64,000 nucleotides of DNA from Hortaea werneckii. Taxonomy: Eukaryota > Ascomycota > Dothideomycetes > Mycosphaerellales > Teratosphaeriaceae. The notes beneath the pieces were generated by a model. It worked only from the letters and a program-made list of their open reading frames with translations. It did not search any database and was not told the origin of the DNA. The stretch is taken from assembly GCA_037044905.1 (NCBI GenBank), contig JBAOKB010000022.1, positions 1 to 64,000 on the forward strand, read 5' to 3'. Positions 40,342 to 51,613 of the stretch are shown here, piece by piece (position 1 is the stretch's first letter; every line of letters begins with the position of its first letter). The translations under genes and the position numbers were made by a program.

Positions 40342-40966
40342 TTACTGTTGTCCGCCTCGAAGCGCCAGGACCAAATGCAACGTCGCACCGCCTTCGAGGC
40401 TGTATTCGGCCGCGGTCTTGTCGTCGTTCCTATTGTTGAAAAAGACAACATCTTGATCAGCCCTTCTGTCCAAATCCATCCCAATCACTTCCTCCCCTCT
40501 TCTCCAGCCACATCCCCACTCGTTCGCCTATTCATCCACACCTCATCCTGCCCTCCCGAACAGAGATATACCAAGAACCCAGCCATCCATTCAGCACCCG
40601 ACCTAGAAACGACCGAAAAAGAAGAAGCAGAAGAAAGGGTAAGAGGAACAGTACGGACTTACATCTGTTTTCCCCCGTAAATCAACCGCTGCTGCGCCGG
40701 CGGAATCCCTTCCTTCTCCTCCACGCGCTCCTTGATCTTCTTCACCTGGTAATCGGGCTCGATGTCCAGTTCGATTTCCTTGCCGGTCAGGGTGCGGACT
40801 CTTATCAGAATGTGTTAGCGGAGAATGGGGGAAGAGGTTGGGCGGGATGGAATGGTTAGGTGGGTTCTCTTTGCGGAGGTGGTGAGGAGGAAGGGTGGAG
40901 TGTGAGGGAAGGGATGGTGGTGGTACTGGTGGGGGTTTGGGGGATTAGGGCTTACTTGATCTGCAT
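40342..40966 (-). CDS. RUB1: NEDD8/Rub1 ubiquitin-like modifier, three exons
   Basis: Ubiquitin-like protein attached to cullins. Exons 40966..40956 (only 11 coding nt), 40800..40663 and 40429..40342, introns 155 and 233 bp. The product is 78 residues, starting [20 protein letters not shown] and continuing through [20 protein letters not shown]. It ends [12 protein letters not shown], so processing removes two Gln to expose Gly76. The Ala at position 72 (L-A-L-R-G-G), where ubiquitin has Arg, is the NEDD8 signature, and Lys48 is present. Its small exons make it easy to miss. It sits next to PRE2 on the same strand. Confidence 0.93.
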
Positions 40967-41640
40967 GTTGAGCGAGTGAGAAGAGTGCGGGTTATTCGAA
41001 AGTTGGACGGCGTAGGGAACTGCTACTACAGATGGTGTGTTTTGGCTTTGACGTTCCGTGTGTAGATGTTTGGAGTTGAAGAAGAGTGAGTGAGAGCGAG
41101 GGGAGGTGTGAAAGGTGGGGACCAACTGACGTGAGGCTGCCGTCTACTCTCGCGTTTGTCATGAATGGCGGGGCAGACCAGGCAACTCTTGCCTGCCAAG
41201 AATGTCGGGGTCCGGACTCATCAATCAATGTATCAATCAATCAAGCAGTCAATAATGAATTCACCCATCTTTCTCAAATGTTTACTGTGGATTTGGTTTC
41301 AAACATCAACCCACCGGTTAATACATTCCACCATTCACGTGAATCGAACATTTTTTAAGACTGTGTTCGTACTTGATGGTTCGACAATGCATGAAAAGCA
41401 ACAAAGTAACACATGATTACCCGTTCAAACGACTGAAAAGCATCAGAGCCATGTAAATATTCTTAGTGAAATCTTCTGGATCACGTTTCCGAGTCTTACA
41501 GCGTTCATCTATAACTACAGTCGATGCAGGAGGTGTCACCTGTATGGTGAAACGTCATACTTCTTCATGGCACCGCTCCTGATACATCATGGTTTCATAC
41601 CACTCTCCCCATCTCCTACCCTCTCATTCTCCGTGACGCT
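40967..41640. other. RUB1 promoter / PRE2 3' flank
   Basis: 674 bp. It is AT-richer than surroundings, with TCAA/ATCA tetranucleotide repeats around 41218-41255. No gene seen. Confidence 0.5.
41218..41255 (+). repeat. Imperfect ATCA/TCAA short repeat
   Basis: Repeated ATCAATCA-type units with interruptions in the RUB1 upstream region. Confidence 0.6.
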
Positions 41641-42602
41641 TTACACCAACTCCGACGTGACGTTCGAGAACTCGCCCTTCTTCAGCTTCGTCTCCCAGAA
41701 GATCGGGTTCGTGTCGTTAAAGCCATGCTTCTCCCAGCCGTCTTCCTTGACATGGTACAGGTTGATATAACCACCGGAGAAAGCATCTCTGTGCGTAGCC
41801 GCGAGGATACTCCTCCTCCCCAGCTCCAGCGCCTCCTCCTCCTTCATGTCGTAGTTGTACTCGGCGTCCAGCACACCGTACGCGAACGTCTGACCGGAGC
41901 CCACACAGAATAGGTTCCCTGCTAACCGGGTGCCGTCGCTGTCGATGTAGTACAGCGCCGGACCCTCTTCTTTCGTCATGCCGGCGCACATGGTGCCCAT
42001 GGAGAGGCCCATGCCCTTGTAGGAGTAGACCAGGTTGGCGAGGATCTTGGAGGCGGCGGCGACGGAGATGCGGCGTTTGTGGCGGAGTTCGTGGAGACGG
42101 CATTGCATGCCGAGGTAGGCGAGCCAGTATTGGCAGTCCTATAACGAAGAACAAAGTATCAGTATTCCCATTCGATTCTCTTCAGATGGCAGATACGTCT
42201 CTCCTTCGTCCATCACAAACAGACGTAGACGGGTCCATGACTTCAACTTACCGCAGCACCACCAGCCATAGTCCCCAACAAACAGCTGTTAATCTCAATC
42301 ACCTTCTTGACCGTCTGACTCGCTATCCAGTCGCCAGCCGACGCTCTCGAGTCCGTCGCCACGATGATGCCGCCCTGGAACCGGAAAGCCAGGGTCGTGG
42401 TTCCGTGGGCGATCTTGATGGGACATTGTGGGTTGCTGCGGTCATCGGTCATAGCGCGGAGCCATGATGCAGAGGATGCGACGGGTGGGAGGGCGAAGTT
42501 GAGGGAGAGCGAAGGGTTATATTCGGCGAGAGCTTGCTGTTGGTCTTCGGAGGTGGATTCTTGGTGGGAAGGGCGGCTGTAGCGGGCTACGAGGGCGTCC
42601 AT
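41641..42602 (-). CDS. PRE2: 20S proteasome subunit beta-5 (chymotrypsin-like)
   Basis: Catalytic core subunit of the proteasome. Exons 42602..42252 and 42138..41641, 113-bp intron, 282 residues. The propeptide is about 67 residues and ends IAHG; autolysis there exposes Thr68 as catalytic Thr1 of TTTLAF. The active-site Asp/Lys region [26 protein letters not shown] block follows, then the GGAADCQYW junction across the intron. The start [12 protein letters not shown] gives the usual propeptide length; an in-frame Met at 42779 is in the promoter of the divergent kinase gene. Confidence 0.95.
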
Positions 42603-43036
42603 GGTGTCGCCCGGCGGTCGATGAGTCGGTCTATCTGGTGCGAGTGGAAGCTTTGAGTGGTAGAGTGTTGTGATGGTTGATGTGCGGATGAGCGGTTGAT
42701 GTTGTTGTGGTTGGAGTGATGGTGTACTGTATCGTGCACAGCTCCAACGCCAGGCCGAAGCTCGCGTCGTACAGCTCAAGGCGACGGGCGGAAGTCGTCA
42801 TTCTGGATCGATTGGCGGGGAGTAGCCGCCGCTAGCTGATGTACACCAAGCTTGGGGTTGCTGCCCTGACTTCCAAGTGACTTCTCGGGCTTTAACTACA
42901 CAGTACTACCATACCATTCGATGATTACCTGCTGGAGTCGTTGTACACCTTAGCGAATGATATTCTGTCTATCTCATGAGGATTCTATCCCCATCCCATT
43001 AGAAGAATAATAATTCCAGCGGCAATACCGGCCACG
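42603..43036. promoter_or_regulatory. Divergent promoter, PRE2 / CAK-like kinase
   Basis: 434-bp head-to-head spacer. No clear TATA or proteasome-control element in it; a GGTGGCAAA element lies further off, inside the kinase gene. Confidence 0.45.
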
Positions 43037-44499
43037 ATGGCAGACTGGAAAACCAATCTCAGCTTCTCAGACAGGCTGACCGAAACAGCCAAAATGCAAG
43101 TGAGTATCTTGTCAGACTGCAATGAAGTAACTATACGCTGACAACACTTGCAGAAGCAAAGCTTACAAAAGCGTGAATCAAGACTGCCCCTCGAGTGAAG
43201 CGACAAAACATGCCAAATCCGCCGAGGAGAATGCAAGGAAGTCAGCTCTGACTCTGGTAAGCCTGTCTTAACCCGGTGGCAAAAAAAAAAAAAAAAAAAA
43301 ATCCACCGCTGAGTTTGAGACAGCAAGAATACCACGAACTATGCGCAAAAGAAGTCGACTTCCTCTTAAAATCCCTGCCCACTGGAAACCTCGAGGATCG
43401 CCATGTTCATGAGCACGTGGCTCCCAACCTCCCTACCCATGGAGCCCAGATCGGACGGTACATCAACGCCCAGCACCACAACGACGGCCTCTTCTCTGAA
43501 GTCTTCAAGGCCATTGATCCGGATGCCGACGAATCAAACACCAGCTCCACCTCCACCAAACTCGTCGCGCTCAAAATCACCACGCCAGAAATGATGCAAC
43601 CCCCGCACGACTCGCGCCGGGAAGCCCGAATCCTCACCTCCGCCGCCAAATCCGCCCATATCATCCCGCTCCTCCACACCTTCGAGCAAGCCGGCGGCCG
43701 CTTCGTCCTCGTCTTCCCCTTCCTCCCGCTCTCCCTCACCGACCTCCTCACGACGCACCCCCACACTCACCTCCCCCGCTCAACCACCAAACCCCTCCTC
43801 CGCGACCTCTTCTCCGGCCTCGCTCACCTCCACAGCCAGGGCATCATCCACCGGGACATCAAGCCCTCGAACCTCCTGCTCGCCTCCGCCCAGGGACCCG
43901 TCTATATCTCGGACTTCGGCATCGCCTGGTCCGCCATCGATCCCGGGTCCGAACCGCCCGAGGCCAAGATTCTAGACGTAGGCACGACGTGCTACCGGCC
44001 ACCGGAACTGCTGTTCGGACACAGGGGGTACGGGACCGCGCTGGACTTATGGGCCGCGGGGTGCGTGGTGGCGCAGGTGGTCGCGTTAGGTCGGGAGACA
44101 TTGTTCGATGCTGGGGATTTGGGGAGCGAGTTGGCGTTGATTCGGAGTGTGTTTGAGACGTTGGGGACGCCTACGGATACGGATGAGGATGGGGGTGTCT
44201 GGCCCGAGGCGAGGGGGTTTCCGGATTGGGGGAAGATGGATTTTACGCGGTACCCTGGGAGAGAATGGAGGGAGATTTTGCCGGAGGCGGAGCCGGACGC
44301 GCGGGATTTGGTGAGCAGTTTGGTGGTGTTTGAGTCTGGGAGACGGTTGAGGGCTGATGAGGTGAGTTCTTTTGCAATGCGGATTTTGGTTTTAAACGAC
44401 AAAAAGAAAAAAGAAAGGAAACAGGAGAACTCAAGTCGTGATCGAAATCGTACTGACGAAATGGATGTACAGGCGCTTAAGCATCCTTACCTGAATTGA
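43037..44499 (+). CDS. CDK-activating-kinase-like protein kinase (Csk1/Cak1 type)
   Basis: Ser/Thr kinase of the fungal CAK/CDK-like group. The core is one exon from 43324 to 44361, with HRDIKPSNLL (catalytic loop), SDFGIAW (DFG) and GTTCYRPPELLFG (activation/P+1 loop). A last exon 44473..44499 adds ALKHPYLN, completing subdomain XI. The Gly-rich loop is degenerate (GRYINAQHHNDGLFSEV). The 5' end is uncertain: 43037..43099 codes for a plausible start (MADWKTNLSFSDRLTETAKM), and 43155..43256 is a clean open block that splices in frame at 43256/43324, but canonical sites between the first two blocks are one base out of frame. It may be an assembly error or an alternative first exon. Confidence 0.75.
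43281..43301 (+). repeat. Poly-A run, 21 bp, in kinase intron
   Basis: Lies in the intron just before the kinase core exon. Reading through it as coding would give a false MAKKKKKK start. Confidence 0.85.
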
Positions 44500-44653
44500 G
44501 TTCTTTTCCTGCTGCGAGCAGGAAGGAGTCTCTTGGTGAAGTTCTTCCTCGAAAGAAAGAAGGTAAGAGGGTGAAAGAAAAAGACTCAAAAAAAAAAAGG
44601 AAAAGAAGAGAAGAAAGGCCAGACTACTAGATCAAGCAGAGAGAAAACAGAAA

Positions 44654-46066
44654 CTACACCCGCTCCCGTCTACTAACCCGCCAAATCTCCATCTCCTCCA
44701 TCTCCTCCTCATTCCTACCTACTCTCCTCCTCCCCGCACCATGTCCATCCTCCCCCTCCCTCCCATCCTCCTGCACATCAACCCCATCAAGCCCAAACCT
44801 CCACACCGGCACCTCGGGCTCCGCATCCAAGGACACCCACTCAATCGACCCGGCCCCACCATCATCCTCAAAAACCTTCGCCAGCTCCCTCGCCAGCGCG
44901 ATCGTGAAGCCCGCTCTCCGCTCCCGGCCATCGGGGAGGGAGCGGAAATGAAGTTGTGCCGTGCGATGAGTAGTTTCGCGCTTATCGCTTTCGCTCCCGC
45001 TCCCAGCAGGAAGGGGTGCAGCGACGACGACGAAGAATCTCCGCAGCGCCGCAGGCACCCGATCATAGCTGTTCGCTTCGAAATGCAGGTATTCGAGCGC
45101 GCGGCTGAGGATTTTCTGGCCGGGGAGTCGGGTGTGTGTGGGTTTCTGGCGGCTGCTGCTGCCTCCGTGATTGGTATTGCCATCCCATACTCTCCGCTGT
45201 TGCTGTTCGGCCCCCGCTAGGGAACGCCAGGCGTGTGTCAGGGAGGGGAGGTGGAATTCGAGAGTTTTCCCTCTGGGTAAGCCTTCGAGGCGGAGGGTGC
45301 CGATCTCGTCGCTTACGAGACGGGGTGGATCGTTGTTGGGGGTGTCGTAGGTATCGTTATCATTATCATCGTTTTGGTGAAGATTTGAATACGAGGAGGA
45401 GGGAGGAGGGACAAGTTTGCTCAGAATCGGCCCGATGGATTCGGAGAAGGTGAAGATATCCTCGAACGCGATCGTGGCCGCGTGTAATTTTGGTAGGTCG
45501 TGGAGTAAGTAGTCGATCAGTCCCATGCCGGAGTTTTGGCAGTATTTGCAGTTGGTGTATGTTGCAGCTCCTTCGCCTTCCGCATCTTCTTCGTCGGAAG
45601 AGGCATCAGAGGCGTCAAAGGCGTCATCGTTCGGAGACGAAATACTACTATTCTCGCCACTACTGCTACTACTGTCCTGACTAATTAGACTATTGCTCCG
45701 GGGAAGGAAACTCCGGATCTCCAGCCTACGGACTAAATTCTCATCAAAAGCCGGAAAGGGGAAAATATTTTGACAACTGCAAAGATGGTTAAAGGAGACG
45801 CGGAAAGAATTGAGTTCGTAGAAGCAGTCTTTGGCTTCGTGGTGGATTTGGCGGTTCGTGAGGAGGAGGGCTGTATCGGCTAGATTGTTATTGTTGAATT
45901 TGTTGTCGCTGTTGTCGTTGTTCTGATCGGAGATGAAGTGCCATGGGTGGATTATTGAGGCTCGTAAGGGTCGGTATAGAGGGTGTGAGAAGTGGAGTAC
46001 GTAGGTGTAGATGCGGAGGCGAAGCTCAGCCGGGAGGCTTAGGAGCGTGCTATTTTCCCGATTCAT
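44654..46066 (-). CDS. F-box-like/2EXR-type orphan protein, acidic
   Basis: 470 residues, single exon. The N-terminus (STLLSLPAELRLRIYTYVL, then LLLTNRQIHHEAKDCFYELN) is the F-box-like motif typical of fungal orphan families, related to the gene at 25932. A Ser/Asp/Glu-rich linker (about 130-175) follows, then a Cys pair (CKYCQ). The C-terminus has VFEDDGGAGSIEWVSLDAE and a charged Glu/Arg tail. Function unknown. It is divergent from GDH2 over 839 bp. Confidence 0.65.
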   Translation of the reverse strand: MNRENSTLLSLPAELRLRIYTYVLHFSHPLYRPLRASIIHPWHFISDQNNDNSDNKFNNNNLADTALLLTNRQIHHEAKDCFYELNSFRVSFNHLCSCQNIFPFPAFDENLVRRLEIRSFLPRSNSLISQDSSSSSGENSSISSPNDDAFDASDASSDEEDAEGEGAATYTNCKYCQNSGMGLIDYLLHDLPKLHAATIAFEDIFTFSESIGPILSKLVPPPSSSYSNLHQNDDNDNDTYDTPNNDPPRLVSDEIGTLRLEGLPRGKTLEFHLPSLTHAWRSLAGAEQQQRRVWDGNTNHGGSSSRQKPTHTRLPGQKILSRALEYLHFEANSYDRVPAALRRFFVVVAAPLPAGSGSESDKRETTHRTAQLHFRSLPDGRERRAGFTIALARELAKVFEDDGGAGSIEWVSLDAEPEVPVWRFGLDGVDVQEDGREGEDGHGAGRRRVGRNEEEMEEMEIWRVSRRERV

Positions 46067-46905
46067 TTGGCCAGGTTGTGGGCGGATCCAGGGCGAGTAT
46101 GTAATGAGTGGAATGGCGTGATGATGGACCCGAATACTTTTCGGAACTCGGGACCGGAGAGCGAGAGGATGTTTGACGAGTGTTCACCACGACGCATGCA
46201 GCTACCTTGGCGGGCTACGGTGCATCGTCAAGTGCTACATCTAGGTAGGGACTAGGACAGCCGTGACCCGCATAAGCCGAGCGTGAGGACCATGGGGAAT
46301 GGCGTGGAAGCTGGAGAAGAGTTCTGGACCCATCCGGGAAAGGCGGGCTAATCCTCGGAACCTCCCCACATCCGGAGCTCGTGATTGTCGCACGCCCGCC
46401 ACCGTCTACATAGCGTTTGGATGGCCACCCATATTAGGCACACTAGTCCCACGGTATGACGGTACCTGCATAAGACCGCAAATGGCCGTGGTATGCGTTA
46501 CGAAAGTCTTTGCAAAGCGTTATTCCTCTGCCTCACGCACGCTGCCCTGTAGCTGGTAGCATAAAAACCCTGATAGATGCCTTCACTGCCTGTGCCATAA
46601 TTAATTCTCCCGATCGTCCATTCTTCTCCTTCTCCTCCCTTGCCGCAGCCTGCACTTCCGGATTCGGAGTGTTCATGTATATACATAGATAAGGCAACCC
46701 GTGCATCACCGCCTCGTCAGCAAAACCCTAAGACGGGTCTAGGTTTGAACTGGCTTTCTCCTTCGGTTGAAAGAGAAAATTGATACCTGTCACGAGACCC
46801 CACCTCAGTGCCGGTGCAGTGGACAGGTTTGGGAGTATACATCCACATACAATCCCCCACTAGCTGAATAGGCAGACAACGGAGACCACCTGAGAATCAC
46901 CCATC
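46067..46905. promoter_or_regulatory. Divergent promoter, F-box-like / GDH2
   Basis: 839 bp. An AGATAAG GATA-type site lies at 46687-46693, about 215 bp before GDH2. Open frames have no motif. Confidence 0.5.
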
Positions 46906-49900
46906 ATGGCTTCAGAACCGACCAACGGCGCCGCCAACGGTGTCAATGGCAATGGACCGCACAACAAGCTGCTCGAGAGGGTGGTGCGGACCCCAGGTCG
47001 CCAGCCCTCACCGCAGCCAACCCACCTCAGCGTCCCCGGCACTCCACCGCCTCAGGATCGAATCCTCCATGAGACCGGCTCTGGATATGTCGCCCCCGAG
47101 TTCAAGGGCAAGCAGGAGCAGATGGAGCAGGTGATGGACCAGGTGGAAGAGAAGGGCTTCATACCCAGTGACCTGGTGGAGGACGAGACCAAGTGGTTCT
47201 ACAACGATCTGGGCATCGACGACATGTATTTCAGCACCGAAACTGTAGAGAACATTGTCAGCCACATTCTGTCTCTGTACGCTGCCAAGGTTGCCGCATA
47301 TGCCCGCGCTGACAAGCAGCTCGAGATCCGGCTCGACAAGGAGGCCGCTGACCACGCCGTCTACATTGACACCAGCATCCCAGGTGTCTCCGGCAGCGGC
47401 GGCTCGCAGTTTGAGGCCCGCCTCGAGGAGAAGTACCTGGACGGCAGCAGAGGTCTGAACAGCTACCGGGTTGAGACCTTCCGGTCCCCGAGCAGGCTCC
47501 CTGGCCGCGACCAGCAGTCGCTGAGGTGCTACTTCGTCTACCAAACCAGCTTTAAGAACAAGACCCCGGACCCTCAGGAGACCAGGATAGAGCAGTTGGG
47601 CGACGACCGCTTCCTCTCCAAAGTGTCCAACAATACCCGAGACATCTACCAGCGCGTCATGGATGCTGCGGTCTCTAGAACAGGCCCCGTGATTGACATG
47701 TACGACGTAGAGGGCACGCGTGAGAAGAGGCTGATTGTAGGCTTCAAGCAAGGCTCGGCACTGGGCATGTTCACTGCCCTGAGCGATCTGTACCACTACT
47801 ACGGCTTGACTTCTTCGAGGAAGTACGTCGAGCAGTTCTCCAACGGCATTACCATCATGTCTATCTATCTCCGACCAGCACCCAATGCCGGCGCCAAGTC
47901 TCCACCGATCGAGGCAAGCATTCACCAGGTCATGAAGGAGGTCTCGCTGCTTTACTGTATCCCGCAGAACAGATTGCAGAGCCACTTCAAGAACGGACGT
48001 CTCTCGCTGCAGGAAGCCATCTACGCGCACTGTGTATGGGTCTTTGTGCAGCATTTCCTTAACCGTCTCGGCAATGAGTATAACACTCTGAGCTCTGTCT
48101 TGGACACCAGCAACAGCGTACACGCTGAAGTCCTCTCAAAGCTCAAGAAGCGTCTGCGTAATGAGACCTTCACTGCCGACTACATCTTGGAAATTATCAA
48201 CCAGTACCCTGAGCTCATACGTTCCCTCTACCTCGCCTTCGCCAACACACATTACGTGCAAACACGAGGCGACACAGACGACTTCCTTCCCACGCTCTCA
48301 TATCTGCGCATGAAGGTCGACCGTGTCCTGTCCGATCAAGAACTGAAGGAGTTGATCTCCAAGACAGCGGTCAACGAGCATCATGAGATGGTCATGACTG
48401 CGTTCCGAGTCTTCAACAGTGCAGTCCTCAAGACGAACTTCTACACACCTACGAAGGTAGCTCTCAGCTTCCGTCTAAACCCCGACTTCCTGCCACAGGA
48501 GGAATACCCTCAGCCGCTTTATGGCATGTTCTTGGTCATCAGCTCGGAATTCCGCGGTTTCCACCTGCGGTTCAGAGATATTGCTCGTGGCGGCATCCGA
48601 ATTGTGAAGTCTCGGAGTAAAGAGGCATACGCTATCAACGCACGCTCTCTGTTCGATGAGAATTACAACCTAGCCAATACGCAGCAGAGGAAGAACAAGG
48701 ATATCCCTGAAGGCGGTAGTAAAGGTGTCGTGCTGCTCGATATCCAGCATCAGGATAAGACGACAGTGGCGTTTGAGAAGTATATCGATAGTATTATGGA
48801 TCTGCTCCTTCCGCCGACAAGCCCAGGTATCAAGGACCCAATTGTCGATTTGCACGGCAAGGAGGAGATTCTGTTCATGGGACCGGATGAGAACACGGCC
48901 GATCTGGTCAACTGGGCGACTGAGCATGCGAGATCACGTGGCGCTCCTTGGTGGAAGTCCTTCTTCACCGGCAAGTCACCTAAGCTTGGCGGTATCCCGC
49001 ACGACGCCTACGGCATGACAACGCTATCCGTGCGCGAGTACGTCCTCGGTATCTACCGGAAGCTCAATCTAGACGAGACTCAGGTCAAGAAGCTCCAGAC
49101 GGGTGGACCAGACGGCGATCTCGGCTCCAACGAGATCCTCCTCGGCCGGGAGAAATACTGCGCCATCGTCGACGGCTCCGGCGTCCTCGTCGACCCCAAC
49201 GGCCTCAACCGCGAGGAACTCCTCCGCCTCGCCAAGGAACGTAAAATGATCAGCAACTACGACATCACGCGCCTCTCCCCACAAGGCTACCGCGTCCTGG
49301 TGGAGGACACCAACATCACGCTCCCTTCAGGCGAAACGATCAACAACGGCACCACCTTCCGCAACACCTTCCACCTCCGCGAATCAGAACAATACGACGT
49401 CTTCGTCCCCTGCGGCGGCCGACCCGAATCCATCGACTTCAGCAGCGCCAGCCGCCTGATCTCCAAAGGCAAAGCCACGATCCCCTACATCGTGGAAGGC
49501 GCCAACCTCTTCATCACGCAGGAAGCGAAGCTCCGGCTGGAGAAAGCCGGCTGCTGCGTGTTCAAGGACGCCTCGGCCAACAAAGGCGGCGTCACCTCCT
49601 CCTCCCTCGAAGTCCTCGCCTCCCTCTCCTTCGACGACGCCTCCTTCCTCTCCCACATGTGCGTGCAACCGGACGGCACCGTCCCGGCCTTCTACAAGGC
49701 CTACGTGCAACAAGTCCAGGCCAAGATCCAGGAGAATGCGCGGTTGGAGTTCGAGGCTATCTGGCGCGAGTTTGAGGAGACGGGCGTCCCCCGCAGTATT
49801 TTGAGCGATCGTCTCAGTATGGCGATTACCAAGATGGATGAGGAGTTGCAGGGCACGGAGCTTTGGGAGAATGTGCTGTTGAGGAGGAGTGTGCTTAGTG

Positions 49901-50304
49901 ATGCGCTGCCGCGGCTGTTGTTGGATGTGATTGGGTTGGAGAAGATTATGGAGAGGGTGAGTTTTCTTCTATTGTTTTATTTTTCCCCTTACTCTGTTTT
50001 ATTCCTCTTCCACTCTTCCCCTCCCCATCCCCTCCTCTTTTCCTAGGATTGGGGAGGGAAGAGGGGGGGGGGAGGAAGGCACCCAAAACAAAAAAAAAAA
50101 AAAATAAATAAAGAAGAGAAAGAACACCTCTTGCTAACCAATCCTTCGCATCATCAGGTCCCCGAATCCTACCTCCGCTCCATCTTCGGCTCCTACCTCG
50201 CCAGCCGCTTCATCTACACCATGGGCATCTCCGCCTCGCCCGTCAGCTTCTTCGCTTTCATGAATAAGCGGATGGCGCAGCTCCAGGCGGCAGCGTCGGC
50301 ATAA
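46906..50304 (+). CDS. GDH2: NAD-specific glutamate dehydrogenase (115-kDa class)
   Basis: Catabolic enzyme that deaminates glutamate to 2-oxoglutarate and ammonium. Exons 46906..49956 and 50158..50304 (201-bp intron with TGCTAAC branch), 1065 residues, matching fungal Gdh2. The last exon, from VPESYLRSIFGSYLASRF to MNKRMAQLQAAASA, completes the conserved C-terminus. The catalytic core includes FRDIARGGIRIVKSRSKEAY and the Lys of EGGSKGVVLLD; the NAD domain contains DGSGVLVDPNGLNREELLRL and the VEGANLFIT segment. The first 60 residues are disordered with Thr/Pro-rich repeats. A GATA-type site upstream suggests nitrogen control. Confidence 0.95.
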
Positions 50305-50992
50305 ATAGAGACGCCCTTTAGCTGACTGGCTGATCCGTGCTGGGTGAAGGTTGTCATCGAAGCACTTGTTTCTCTCTAGCGTCTTTTTTTTTATAAAGGT
50401 TCTTCTTTTTTCTGGCAGGGGCGTAAAGGCAATGGGATTGCCAAAGAGGGAAAAGTTGGGTAATTTTTTCAAAAACGAGAAAAAGCAAGGGGGGCAAATG
50501 CGATGGGAGAAAAAAAGGGAAGGAAATGATGGAATGTTAATTTTTGTGTTTGTCGTATGGTATTTGTTTTGCAAGCGGCCATAGGGGATGAAGTACACAG
50601 ACCCACCACCACGACCACTTTTTTCCTCCCCGTTGTGATGAGCTATGTAGCATTGGCGAGGGGGTGGAAAACAAGAAGAAAAGAAAAGCAAAAAAAAAAA
50701 AAAAAGACCAATGGATTCTTTCTCTCATCTCCCTTCCCGTTCAAGAATGTTTACATTCCTCGCCAAATTTCTACTTGTTTATCTATTTTCCTTTTTCTTC
50801 CCGGCAGGGAACGATAGATCTTCCACTTCGTCTTCTCGTTCGACCATGCGAATCTAAAAACCTGCTGTTGGAGTCTTCAAGTCACGCGTTCGGAGACGTT
50901 CTTGTTTTTCCTCTATCGTTGCAAGCCCTGCATGAAATCGTGAAAAGACGAAATAAAAAGCAAAGCAAAGCAAATAAGCAAGTTATAAAGCC
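50305..50992. other. GDH2 3' flank and promoter of the basic protein
   Basis: 688 bp, T/A-rich with many T- or A-runs (for example about 50688-50705). Several AAGCAA/AGCAAA repeats lie just before the next ATG (about 50957-50975). No gene. Confidence 0.5.
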
Positions 50993-51613
50993 ATGGCTCC
51001 CCGTCGCAGCGCCCGCATCAAGGCCCTATCCACCTCCACCGCTCCCAAGCAAACCCAGCCCCAGGCCTCCAAACCCCCTCCGAAGCCAGCGAAGAAGTCC
51101 AAGTCGTCGACGAGCAAAAGCGCGAAGAAAACCCCAGCAGGAGGCGGCGTGACGAAGTCGAAGAAGAAACCGACCACCACCACTACCACCAAAGCCGAAT
51201 CCAAAGCCAAGGCATCGCCAAAAAAGCAGAACCAACCCAACCCAACAACCTCCCGTACCCCCTCCCCAGCCAAGAAGAACGCCTCCTCAGTCAAAGACCT
51301 AGCCAGCACGCTCCCCTCCCGCGCGGCGGAAGCGATGGCGAACATTGCCCGGAAAGTCTCCTCTTCTACTTCTCCCGCTCGAACAACAGCAGCAGCAGCG
51401 GTAGCATCCTCTCTCAAGCCCAAGACTACTTCCCCATCGAGGAAACAAGACGGGCCGCTAGCTAAAGCCGCCGAGGTGATTTCTCCCGGCAAGAAGAACG
51501 ATGGGGTCAGGACGAAGGGACGAGCGGTTTCGTCGCCTTCGCCGGGGAAAAAGGGGGGAGGAGTGGGAGGGGGGATGGGGAAGGGGCGGGCGAAGTCGGA
51601 GGGGTGGGCTTGA
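50993..51613 (+). CDS. Small basic, Lys/Ser/Pro-rich protein
   Basis: 206 residues, very rich in Lys, Ser, Pro, Thr and Ala, starting MAPRRSARIKALSTSTA. No globular domain. Repeated basic patches (KSKSSTSKSAKKTP, KAESKAKASPKKQ, SPAKKNASSVKDLAS) resemble linker-histone-tail or nuclear DNA-binding disordered proteins. A short predicted helix, LPSRAAEAMANIARKV, may be the only structured part. The last 30 residues are Gly-rich and the final codons continue a G-rich tract, so the exact C-terminus is sensitive to indels. Confidence 0.55.
   Translation: MAPRRSARIKALSTSTAPKQTQPQASKPPPKPAKKSKSSTSKSAKKTPAGGGVTKSKKKPTTTTTTKAESKAKASPKKQNQPNPTTSRTPSPAKKNASSVKDLASTLPSRAAEAMANIARKVSSSTSPARTTAAAAVASSLKPKTTSPSRKQDGPLAKAAEVISPGKKNDGVRTKGRAVSSPSPGKKGGGVGGGMGKGRAKSEGWA

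Noticed and set aside
43276..43323. Kinase N-terminus MAKKKKKK
   Set aside because: It is translation of an intronic poly-A run; a donor at 43257 and acceptor at 43323 splice it out.
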